Shown piece after piece: positions 16,678-24,295 of a stretch of DNA of 40,272 bases. Each line of letters begins with the position of its first letter. The stretch's first letter is position 1. The position numbers and the translations under genes were made by a program. This DNA comes from Planctomycetota bacterium. Lineage in GTDB: Bacteria; Planctomycetota; Planctomycetia; Gemmatales; Gemmataceae. Location: assembly GCA_017306025.1 (NCBI GenBank), contig JAFKJJ010000546.1, forward strand, positions 1-40,272, read 5' to 3'. Below the pieces are notes generated by a model. That model worked only from the letters and a program-made list of their open reading frames with translations. It searched no databases and had not been told where the DNA came from.

Positions 16678-19600
16678 ATGAGCACAGCACGACGGGTCGG
16701 ACGGTGGGCACTGATCGCGGTCGGCGGGGCGCTGGCCGTGGTGGTCCTCCTCCGTGTGGGCCTCGGTATCTACCTCAACACCGCGTCCGGCAAGGCGTTG
16801 GTCGCCCGGCAGATCACCGCCCGCATCGGAATGCCGGTCGAGGTCACCCGCGTCCGGTTCGGGCTGGTCACTTCCGCCATCGGGCTGAAAGTCTTCGACC
16901 CCTCCGTCGCCGACCGGTCCAGGTCCGAGGTGTTCTCGGTGGAGTCTGCGGACGCGGACATTACGCTATTCGATTTGGCCCGCGGGCACATTGCGCCGAA
17001 AACCGTCGAATTGAAAAACGTGGACCTCCAGCTTCACGTCGACGCCGACGGGAAGGTGCTCACGACGATGCCGAAGATGCCCGAAGGCACCGGCGGGGGC
17101 GCGCCGATGCCCGCGGTAAAGCTCACCGGCGGACGGGTGACGATCCACCAGGACGGCCGCCCGGAGTTCGCGCTGAAGGGCGTGGACGTTCTGGTCGAGC
17201 CGAACGGGGACCGGGTGAAGCTCTCCGGCACGGTCGACGACCCGCTGTGGTCGAAGTGGACCGTCGCGGGCGAGATCAACCAGGCCACGAAGACCGGTTC
17301 GGTCGAGGTGGCGACGCCCGACGGCCCGCTGACGATGGACCGGCTCGGCTCGATCCCGTTCGTACCCGCGGCCGTGTGGAAGCACATCGGCGCGGACGGC
17401 CGCGGCGCGATCGACCTGAAGCTGTGGATGGGCAGCGACCACGAGGTGCATTACGCGATCGAGGTCCGCCCGAACGCCGCGAGCCTCACGCTCCACGACG
17501 CGGAGGTCACGCTGACGCAAGCGGTCGGGCTGGTCCGCGTGTCGGGCGCGAAGATCGAACTCCGGGGCGCGAAGGCGGCGCTCGCGACGGGCACGATCAC
17601 CGCGGACGGGATGGTCGATTTCGGCCCGGAACCGACGGTCGCGAACGTGAAGGTCGGTGCCGAGGGGTTGGACGTGACCCGCCTGCCGGCCGCGTGGGGG
17701 CTGCCACACGACATCGAGGGGAAGTTGCAGGGCAGCGCCGACCTGAAGCTGAAGATCTTCGACAACGGCCGGATCGAGACGGCGGGCGGCGGCGCCGGGG
17801 AGATCGTCGGGGCGAAGATCCGCGGCATCCCGATCACGTTCAAGGTGGAACTGCGCAGCGACGGGCAGCGGTACCGGTTCGACAAGCCGATGGGGGTGGG
17901 GGGTGCGAAGAACCTAACCCCCCAACCCCCTTCCCTGGAAAGGAAGGGGGAGAAAAACCTATCGGATTCCGTCACGTCTTCGATGTCGGCGGAGGCGACA
18001 CCCGAAGTCCCCCCCCTTCCCTTCCCCCGGCCCGCGAGAAGCTCCGCTGACAGGGGCGGGGAGGGAACCGAGAGGGGACGAGGGGGGGTAGGTTCCGCGC
18101 ACCGCGCCGCCCCGCGCACCTGCGCCCAGCCGCCCAAGCCACCCGGTCCCAAACAGCCCGACCCGAAGAAGCCCGCGGACCCCAAAGCCAAGTCCGCCCC
18201 GACCACGCTCGACGCGACCATCGCGCTGCGCGACATCGAGATCGGCGAACTGCTCCAGAAGCTCAACGTGAAGATCGGCTACCGCGTCAGCGGGAAGGTG
18301 ACCGCGGAACTGACGCTCGCGGTGCCGATCGAAAGCGCCGCGAGCCGCTCGGCGTATGAGTTCACCGGGAAGGTGTCGTCGCCGGCGCTGACGCTCGAAG
18401 GGCTCACGATCCGGGGCCTCTCCGCGCACGCGACCTACAAGAACGGGTTCCTCACGCTGCGCGAACTCAAGGGCACGATCGACCAGCCCGGCGACCCGAA
18501 GGCGGCGCCCGGCACGTTCCACGGCACCGCGACCGCGGCAGTCGATCCCGCGGGCGACGTGACCGCCGCTCTCACGCTCGACCGCATCCCGCTCGGCCAG
18601 GTGCTCAAGGCCGTCCCCAACTGGTCGATGGACGTGAGGGGCACCGTCAGCGGCAAGGCGGACCTGAAAGGCCCCTACGACAAGCTCTCCGACACGACCG
18701 CATGGACCGGTTCGGCCGAGGTCACATCGCAAGAGCTGGTCGTCGCAGGTCGCTCGGCAAGGGGCGCGAAGCTCTCGGTGGGCGTCGCGAAGGGCACCGT
18801 CACGCTGAAGGAGCTCTCCGCGGCGGTCGAGGGCATTCCGGTGAACGCGACCGCGACGCTGGAGCTGACCGGCAAGTACCCGTTCGCCGCGAGCCTGAAG
18901 ACCACCGGCACCGACGTCGCCGACCTGCGCAAGCTCGTGCCCGAACTCGAACTTCCCGCGCCGGTGGAGGGCGCACTCGAAACCGACACGCGGGCCACGG
19001 GTACGATTTCGCCGCTGGAATTCACCGCGTCCGGCACGGTGAAGGCGACGAAGCTGACGCTCGCGAAGACGCCCGCGAACAGCCTCGAACTCAAGTGGGA
19101 GGTCACCCGCGACCGCTTCCTCGTGAAGTCTCTGAAGGCGGACGTGTTCGGCGGGTCGCTCTCGGGCACCGCGGACGTGCCGTTCGCGGCCGACAAGGGC
19201 GGCTCGTTCGATCTGGGCTTCAAGGACTTCGACATCGCGGCCGCGACGCCGCTCATCCCGGATTTTCCGGTGAAGGTGGGCGGTAGGGTGTCGGGCGGCG
19301 TGAAGGGCACCATCGCCCCCGCGAAGGAGGGTCAGTCGCGAGTCGGCAACCTCGACGTGGACATCACCGCGCCGAAGTTGACCGTCCAGGGCATCCCGGC
19401 CGAGCGGCTGGTGGGCAAGGCGGCCGTGAAGGGCGGCGTGCTGGAATACTCGCTCGAAGGGAAGACGCTCGGCGGCTCGTTCGAGCTGAAGGGCCGCTAC
19501 CCCGGCCAGAAGAAGGAGGCCGCGCCTGCCGGGGCGGCCCCGGCACGGGCCGGTTGGGGCGGGGGCGACGAGTGGCTTCAGAGTGGTCCGCTCGCTCCGC

Positions 19601-21012
19601 GAGCGGTGCGACACGTCGAGAAGCGCGAGGCGAGTTCCGGTCCCGCTTCGACATCCGCAAAGCAACCGCTCGCGGACCACGCTTTTGTTCGCGCGCAGCC
19701 CAAGGACCGCGGCTCGTTCCGGCTCACCGGCGCCGACCTGTCGCGCGCCGCCGCCGAACTCGGCTTCCAGGCGCTTCGCCCGCTCAGCGGCCGACTGGAC
19801 GTTCAGTTCGACTTCGAAAACGACCTCTCCGCCGGTTCGGGCCGCGTCACCCTCACCGGGCTGCGGTGGGGCGACACCGGCATCACGCGCGACCTCAGCG
19901 CGGTCGTCGTTCTGCGCGACGGGGCGTTGGAGGTGACCGAGGTGAACGGCCTGGTCGCCGGCGGCAGCGTCCGGGGGCGGGCCCGCGTCCTCCTGAACAA
20001 CACCGAGCGCAACTTCTTCTCGCTCGCGCTCACCGGTGCGGAAGCGAAGCGGCTGTTCGCGATCGTCCCGCAGGTCGGCGAGAAGGTGGACGGCCCGGTG
20101 TCGATCACGGTTTACGGGCGGTTCGGGCGGGAGGTGCGCGGGTCGGGCACGCTCACGATGGAGCGCGGGACGGTCGCGGGCGTCACCGTCGCCGGGCTGC
20201 GAGTCCCGTTCAACCTGGCGACCGCCCCCGGCGGCTACGGGCGGTTCACGATCCGCGACGCCAGCGTCCACGCCGGCAGCGGCACCGCCACCGCGGACCT
20301 CACGGCCCACTGGGGCACCGAGACGCGCCTGGACGGGCAGGTGAAGCTCGTGAACGTACCGTTGCGCACGGTGGCGCCGGGCATCGGCGACTTCGCGCTC
20401 CTGGGCAACGGGCGCATCACCGGCCGGCTCGACGTCGCCGGCACCAACGTGCGCTCGCTGGACGACCTCACCGGCACGTTCGTCGCGCGGCTCGGCAACA
20501 CCTCGCCGCGCGAGATCCCGCTGCTCCAGCAGGCCGTGCCGTTCCTCAACACGGCCAACCTGGTGAAGCCGTTCGACGGCGGCGACATCCGTGCCAGCCT
20601 GAACCGCGGCGTGATCCGCGTGCAGCGGGTGACGCTCGTCAGCCCCAACGCCCAGATCTTCGCCGAGGGCAACGTCACCACGAGCGGCCGCGTGGACATG
20701 AGCGTGATCGCGCACACCGGCTCGATCGGCCCGGAGGCGCCCGCGTTCCGGCTGCTCGGACTGCGGCTGCCGGTGATCGGTCCGGTCCCGGTCGGGTTGC
20801 TCCGCGACCTGGGCGACGCGCTCTCGAACCGCACGATCCGGCTGTCCATCACCGGCAGCGTGAGCGACCCGCAGGTGAAGGTGAACGTCGGGGCGCTGAT
20901 CTCCGAAGAGGTCGCGCGGTTCTTCCTGAGCCGGTTCGTGCCGGCCGACGCCGCGGGCGTGCTGGGCGTGAGCAGCGGGATCGGCGCGCTCTCGGGCAGC
21001 AACAGGAAGTAG
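16678..21012 (+). CDS. Giant AsmA-like membrane-anchored protein
   Basis: A 1444-residue protein. It has one N-terminal membrane helix (about 11-33) followed by a very long beta-rich periplasmic region. Repeated motifs such as GTISPLEFTASGTVKATKL, LDGQVKLVNVPLRTV and GNGRITGRLDVAGTNV, and the C-terminal LLGLRLPVIGPVPVGLL, are typical of the AsmA/TamB-like superfamily, whose large members bridge the envelope and are linked to lipid transport to the outer membrane. The start ATG (16678-16680) has GGAGG seven bases upstream. Two segments look foreign: about residues 405-500, low-complexity and Pro/Lys-rich, and about 950-1005; both coincide with palindromic DNA repeats, and the reading frame stays open through both. 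It stands alone in its operon as far as can be seen. Confidence 0.8.
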   Translation: MSTARRVGRWALIAVGGALAVVVLLRVGLGIYLNTASGKALVARQITARIGMPVEVTRVRFGLVTSAIGLKVFDPSVADRSRSEVFSVESADADITLFDLARGHIAPKTVELKNVDLQLHVDADGKVLTTMPKMPEGTGGGAPMPAVKLTGGRVTIHQDGRPEFALKGVDVLVEPNGDRVKLSGTVDDPLWSKWTVAGEINQATKTGSVEVATPDGPLTMDRLGSIPFVPAAVWKHIGADGRGAIDLKLWMGSDHEVHYAIEVRPNAASLTLHDAEVTLTQAVGLVRVSGAKIELRGAKAALATGTITADGMVDFGPEPTVANVKVGAEGLDVTRLPAAWGLPHDIEGKLQGSADLKLKIFDNGRIETAGGGAGEIVGAKIRGIPITFKVELRSDGQRYRFDKPMGVGGAKNLTPQPPSLERKGEKNLSDSVTSSMSAEATPEVPPLPFPRPARSSADRGGEGTERGRGGVGSAHRAAPRTCAQPPKPPGPKQPDPKKPADPKAKSAPTTLDATIALRDIEIGELLQKLNVKIGYRVSGKVTAELTLAVPIESAASRSAYEFTGKVSSPALTLEGLTIRGLSAHATYKNGFLTLRELKGTIDQPGDPKAAPGTFHGTATAAVDPAGDVTAALTLDRIPLGQVLKAVPNWSMDVRGTVSGKADLKGPYDKLSDTTAWTGSAEVTSQELVVAGRSARGAKLSVGVAKGTVTLKELSAAVEGIPVNATATLELTGKYPFAASLKTTGTDVADLRKLVPELELPAPVEGALETDTRATGTISPLEFTASGTVKATKLTLAKTPANSLELKWEVTRDRFLVKSLKADVFGGSLSGTADVPFAADKGGSFDLGFKDFDIAAATPLIPDFPVKVGGRVSGGVKGTIAPAKEGQSRVGNLDVDITAPKLTVQGIPAERLVGKAAVKGGVLEYSLEGKTLGGSFELKGRYPGQKKEAAPAGAAPARAGWGGGDEWLQSGPLAPRAVRHVEKREASSGPASTSAKQPLADHAFVRAQPKDRGSFRLTGADLSRAAAELGFQALRPLSGRLDVQFDFENDLSAGSGRVTLTGLRWGDTGITRDLSAVVVLRDGALEVTEVNGLVAGGSVRGRARVLLNNTERNFFSLALTGAEAKRLFAIVPQVGEKVDGPVSITVYGRFGREVRGSGTLTMERGTVAGVTVAGLRVPFNLATAPGGYGRFTIRDASVHAGSGTATADLTAHWGTETRLDGQVKLVNVPLRTVAPGIGDFALLGNGRITGRLDVAGTNVRSLDDLTGTFVARLGNTSPREIPLLQQAVPFLNTANLVKPFDGGDIRASLNRGVIRVQRVTLVSPNAQIFAEGNVTTSGRVDMSVIAHTGSIGPEAPAFRLLGLRLPVIGPVPVGLLRDLGDALSNRTIRLSITGSVSDPQVKVNVGALISEEVARFFLSRFVPADAAGVLGVSSGIGALSGSNRK
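17892..17950. repeat. Palindromic repeat element inside the AsmA-like gene
   Basis: G-rich 17892-17904 faces C-rich 17917-17930, and CCCCCTTCC (17926-17934) pairs perfectly with GGAAGGGGG (17942-17950). The purine/pyrimidine-rich, repeat-like tract continues to about 18090. The core CCCCAACCCCCT is shared with the element in the DUF1549/DUF1553 gene (30134-30191). It is translated in frame as a low-complexity insert. Confidence 0.65.
19583..19680. repeat. MITE-like 98-bp segment with terminal inverted repeats, inside the AsmA-like gene
   Basis: The segment is bounded by GTGGTCCGC (19583-19591) and its exact complement GCGGACCAC (19672-19680). Near its left end CCGCTCG (19588-19594) and CGAGCGG (19600-19606) form a small hairpin. 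It codes in frame for a stretch unlike the flanking AsmA-type repeats. It could be a non-autonomous mobile element remnant. Confidence 0.55.
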
Positions 21013-21095
21013 GAGTGCGGCGAGCGCGGTGGACAGGGGCGACGGGTCGGCGTACCTTCGCCTTCACCGTCGCCCACACCCACCGAGCCCTCTCC

Positions 21096-21425
21096 ATGTC
21101 TCGCTTCTTCCCCGCCCCGGACGAGTGCGGCCGCCACACCATCTTCGGGGCGGTGCCGATCCGCACGTTCGCGGGCGACCACGTTCAGCTTTCGCTCGTG
21201 GACGTGCCCGCGGGCGGAGTGATCGACTGGCACAGCCACCCGAACGAGCAAACCGGAATGGTGACGGCCGGGGCGCTGACGTTTTACATCGGAGACGAGG
21301 AGCGAACGCTGACCGCGGGCGACTTCTACTTCATCCCCGGCGGGGTGCGGCACCGGGTCGTCGCGCCGAACGGCCCCGCGCAGGCGCTGGACGTGTTCTA
21401 CCCGATCCGGGACGAGTACCGCTGA
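21096..21425 (+). CDS. Small single-domain cupin protein
   Basis: A 109-residue protein consisting of one cupin beta-barrel. The first metal motif is visible as DWHSHPNEQTGMVTAG (His46, His48 and Glu51 as likely ligands), and the second as GDFYFIPGGVRHRVVA (the last His as ligand). Such small cupins often bind a divalent metal and act as sensors, isomerases or binding proteins; the substrate cannot be told from the sequence. The ATG is at 21096-21098, 83 bases after the AsmA-like gene and in the same direction, so the two may be co-transcribed. Its last codons (YPIRDEYR and stop) form the left arm of a 27-bp palindrome. Confidence 0.8.
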   Translation: MSRFFPAPDECGRHTIFGAVPIRTFAGDHVQLSLVDVPAGGVIDWHSHPNEQTGMVTAGALTFYIGDEERTLTAGDFYFIPGGVRHRVVAPNGPAQALDVFYPIRDEYR

Positions 21426-21470
21426 GGGCGGCGGTTCCTCCGTCGCCCTCAGCGGTACTCGTCCCGGATC
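21404..21470 (+). terminator. Perfect 27-bp palindrome, probable terminator between convergent genes
   Basis: Bases 21404-21430 and 21444-21470 are exact complements over 27 bases, with a 13-base loop. The right arm is followed by GTTTATTT, so it works best as a terminator for the plus-strand cupin gene. The left arm overlaps the last eight codons and stop of that gene. Two bases later lies the stop of the converging minus-strand gene. Confidence 0.75.
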
Positions 21471-21472
21471 GT

Positions 21473-22072
21473 TTATTTCCCGTTGCCCGACTTTTCGTCC
21501 GCCTTGCCGCCGGTTTTGCCCCCGTCGGTTTTGTCGGGGGCGACGAGCGGCCGGGTGTTCCAGGTACAGAGGATCTGATCCCCGACGATGCGAGCGGTCA
21601 CGTCGATGTACTCCAACTTCCGCCTCCGGATCGGGTCGCCGATCATCCCCGTTCCCTTGTAAACGCCCGGTTCCGTCTCGGTCAGCGTCAGCCCCTGCGG
21701 CCGCTCGCCGATCTCCTTTCGGATGGCATCGACCGCGAAAAACGTCACCGCGTCCCCGGTGTGCCGCTGTTTGGCCTGCCACTTGATTTCGGTCTTCTCG
21801 ACGGTCGCCGTCACGTCCCAGACCTGTTCGCCGCGCTTCGCCGTGCCCTTGTACCGCTTGTCGCCGTCGGGCTGCAACTCGACCGCGTCGGGCGCCGTAC
21901 CGGTCTTCTGCGCGAGCCCCTCGCGGACGGCGTTTTCGACCTGCGTTTTCTCGGGCACTGCGGCCGCTTGCGGGCCGTTCCCGGATTTGGCCCCACAGCC
22001 CGTGAGGCCGGTGAGGCCCACGGGCAGCAGAACCAGGAGCACGGCGACGGCGGCGCGCGTCGAGATTACCAT
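21473..22072 (-). CDS. Putative lipoprotein, unrecognised
   Basis: A 199-residue protein with a signal peptide whose end LTGLTGCGAKS is a clear lipobox (Cys about residue 26). The start is taken as the ATG at 22070-22072 because the signal sequence (MVISTRAAVAVLLVLLPVG) then starts immediately; an upstream in-frame ATG would add 23 unrelated residues. The mature part shows two repeats of a pattern around LQPDGDKRYKGTAKRGEQ and LTETEPGVYKGTGMIGDP, a simple beta-type fold also seen in other planctomycete lipoproteins, and a Lys/Gly-rich C-terminal tail. I recognise no catalytic motif. It converges on the cupin gene. Confidence 0.7.
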   Translation of the reverse strand: MVISTRAAVAVLLVLLPVGLTGLTGCGAKSGNGPQAAAVPEKTQVENAVREGLAQKTGTAPDAVELQPDGDKRYKGTAKRGEQVWDVTATVEKTEIKWQAKQRHTGDAVTFFAVDAIRKEIGERPQGLTLTETEPGVYKGTGMIGDPIRRRKLEYIDVTARIVGDQILCTWNTRPLVAPDKTDGGKTGGKADEKSGNGK

Positions 22073-22177
22073 CGGGTCCCCTACTCGATCTCGGAACGAA
22101 CACACGTGCGGAACACGTCGTATTACGTCCGCCCCGCCCATTTTTGGCGCCGAAGAGGGAAGGGGCGAAAAACGCGC

Positions 22178-23536
22178 TCACGCCCGACTGAACACCGGCT
22201 TCGGCTCGTCCTTCACCTCCTTCGCCCCCTCGCTCGCCGCGGCGTCCTCCGTCGGCTTCTCGCTCGACGGCGCCGGCGCGGCCGGGTTCTTCAGCCGCTC
22301 CACGAACGCGGCCATGCGGTTCAGCCCCTCGCGCAACCGGCCGTCGTCGGCCGCGAAGCTCACCCGAACGTGCCCCGCCCCACTCGGCCCGAACGCACCT
22401 CCCGGGCCGACCAGGACGCGTTCCTCCTTCAGCAAGCGTTCGGCGAAGGCGCGACCGTCGAGCCCCAGCGCCGAGACCGGCACCCACACGAAGTACCCGC
22501 CGCCGGGCAGTTCCGGCTCCAGCCCCATCGCGCGAAGCCGGTCCGCCGTGTACTGCCGCTTCGCGCGAAAGCGGTCCGGCACGTCGGGCGGAGGTGGTTC
22601 GGAGAGCAGCCGTGCCGCGGCCTGCTGGCAGACCGGCGGGACGTAGGGCGCGGTGAGGTTGGCGGCGAGCTGGCACGCGCGGACGAGGTGCCGCGGCCCG
22701 GCGAGCCACCCGACCCGCATCCCCGGCTGGCCGAACTCCTGCGACACCGAACCCGCGGTGATCGTGAGCCGGTCGGCCCCCGGCATCGCGGCCAGGCTCC
22801 GCGGACGTTCCGCCGCGCCGTAGCGGAACGACGTGAACGATTCGTCGAGATACACGAGCACGCCGTAGCCGCCCGCGATCCACGCGATGTGCTCCAGGTC
22901 CTCGTTCGCCAGGCACCCGCCCGCAGGGTTGCCCGGATCGCTGATGACGAGCACCTTCGCGCCGCGCATCGCGCGCTCGAAGTCCGCCGCGATGTACCGG
23001 CACCGCCCGTCTTCGGTCCAAGTCGGCACCCACCGTATGTTCGCGTGCCGCGACTTCGCCCCGAGCGAGAACAGCGGCGAACACGGATCGAACAGCACGA
23101 CGCGATCGCCGGGGTTGACGAACGCGTCGAGGGCCGCGGTGTAGGCGGCCGTCGCGCCGTGCGTCGCGACGACGTCGGTATCGGGATTTACGGTGCGGCC
23201 GGCGCGCCGGTAGCGCTCGGCCACGGCGCGGCTCAGTTCCGGCAGCGTGACCGGTACGCGCCCCGGCGCGGAGGGCGCGTGCGTGCTCCCGACGCTCACC
23301 GCACCCCGCGCGGGCGGGGCGTCCGGCGTGGGCTGGTTCAGGTCGATGGCGTCCGGCCCCGGCGCGTGCGGCACGAACGCCGAATCGAGCAGCTCGTCGA
23401 GCGGCGCACTCAGGACACGATCGGAGTAGTATTTGAGGTACGCGGTGCCGCCGCCGGTGAGCCGCCGCGCCCGGGGGGTGACCCCCACGAGCCGCGTGCG
23501 GACGAGCAGCTTCGTGAGCCAAAAGGGAATCGCCAC
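22178..23536 (-). CDS. Class I/II aminotransferase-fold protein lacking the PLP lysine
   Basis: A 452-residue protein of the fold-type I aminotransferase family. Recognisable are the cofactor-side GATAAYTAALDAFVNPGDRV region, the Asn of SDPGNPAGG, the Asp of YLDESFTSF, and the substrate-binding Arg of GHVRVSF. At the position where SxSKxxxxPGxRxGW holds the PLP-binding Lys, this protein has SVSQEFGQPGMRVGW: Gln266 (CAG, 22739-22741) instead of Lys. The family Tyr after the Asp is also absent. It is thus unlikely to be a normal transaminase. The start is GTG (23534-23536), with GGAGG seven bases upstream. The C-terminus is a disordered Ala/Lys/Pro tail. Substrate and role are unknown. Confidence 0.85.
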   Translation of the reverse strand: MAIPFWLTKLLVRTRLVGVTPRARRLTGGGTAYLKYYSDRVLSAPLDELLDSAFVPHAPGPDAIDLNQPTPDAPPARGAVSVGSTHAPSAPGRVPVTLPELSRAVAERYRRAGRTVNPDTDVVATHGATAAYTAALDAFVNPGDRVVLFDPCSPLFSLGAKSRHANIRWVPTWTEDGRCRYIAADFERAMRGAKVLVISDPGNPAGGCLANEDLEHIAWIAGGYGVLVYLDESFTSFRYGAAERPRSLAAMPGADRLTITAGSVSQEFGQPGMRVGWLAGPRHLVRACQLAANLTAPYVPPVCQQAAARLLSEPPPPDVPDRFRAKRQYTADRLRAMGLEPELPGGGYFVWVPVSALGLDGRAFAERLLKEERVLVGPGGAFGPSGAGHVRVSFAADDGRLREGLNRMAAFVERLKNPAAPAPSSEKPTEDAAASEGAKEVKDEPKPVFSRA

Positions 23537-23681
23537 GACGGTGCCTCCGTGCGGAATTTCGGGCGTGAGATTGTGCCCGAACGGGGGCCGCGGTGTAAAG
23601 ACCGGCTTGGAACGGTCGGGCGCGGGATGCGACGGGCGCCGTTCGAGGTGCGAGCGTTGGGTGCGGTCGCGGGCCGACACC

Positions 23682-24161
23682 CTACCCCGCGGCGCGGTAG
23701 CAATGATCGAACAGCAGTTGCCACTCCAGCTCTTGCACGCGCTTCGCGACCTCTTCCTCGGCGCTCCCCGAACCCCGGACGCGCTCGCAGAAGTCCACGA
23801 AGTCGAAGGGCGTCGTGTAGGCGTAGCCGAGCGCCGGGACCCGCTCGGCGAGTTGCTTCAGGACCGGGTGCGCGCCGACCCGGCGCCACCAGTACTTGCT
23901 GTTCCCCGCGTCCGGCTCGCGGCGGTGCATGATCGCGTGCCAGAAGTCGCGGTCCGGCGCGCCCTCGTCCTCCTGGCTGATCGCGTGCGACTCGTCGAGG
24001 AAGTCGAACCGCAGCCACAGCCCGGCCGCGCACGCCGGCGGTACCAGCGCGCACGCCGCCTTGATTTTCGCGCGCAGCGCACCGGCCGGCGCGCCGGGTC
24101 CGAGTGACGTCGGGTGGTCCGTCGCCAGCAGTTCGGCGACCGCGGGAGGGTAGTCGGGCAC
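23682..24161 (-). CDS. Unrecognised conserved-looking protein with HxxMHRxE motif
   Basis: A 159-residue soluble protein; I do not recognise the family by name. It is rich in charged and aromatic residues and has a striking run FWHAIMHRREPD, then SKYWWRRVGAHPVL, with several His, Glu, Asp and Arg in fixed spacing that could be a metal or phosphate site. The C-terminal half (VQELEWQLLFDHCY) looks helical. The GTG start (24159-24161) is chosen because a GAGGA box precedes it and the upstream in-frame extension is low-complexity and Pro/Arg-rich. It is divergent from the WGR protein gene across 134 bases that hold both promoters. Confidence 0.65.
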   Translation of the reverse strand: MPDYPPAVAELLATDHPTSLGPGAPAGALRAKIKAACALVPPACAAGLWLRFDFLDESHAISQEDEGAPDRDFWHAIMHRREPDAGNSKYWWRRVGAHPVLKQLAERVPALGYAYTTPFDFVDFCERVRGSGSAEEEVAKRVQELEWQLLFDHCYRAAG

Positions 24162-24295
24162 GCTGCGTCCTCGGTCGGGTTCGGGCGGCTCGAATGTCCG
24201 TTGTACGCGGCCAACGGCGCTTGTCCGCGGGCGCGGCACGGGCCACAATGGCCGCGATCCCGAACCGGAGCCGCCCCGACGCGACAGGAGCCCGC

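Noticed and set aside
16422-16685. An 87-codon minus-strand frame and other small frames around 15528-16420
   Set aside because: No ribosome binding site, no recognisable composition; they overlap promoter and terminator features.
20235-23522. A 1095-codon open frame on the minus strand
   Set aside because: It covers parts of the AsmA-like gene, the cupin, the lipoprotein and the aminotransferase-like gene in a wrong frame.
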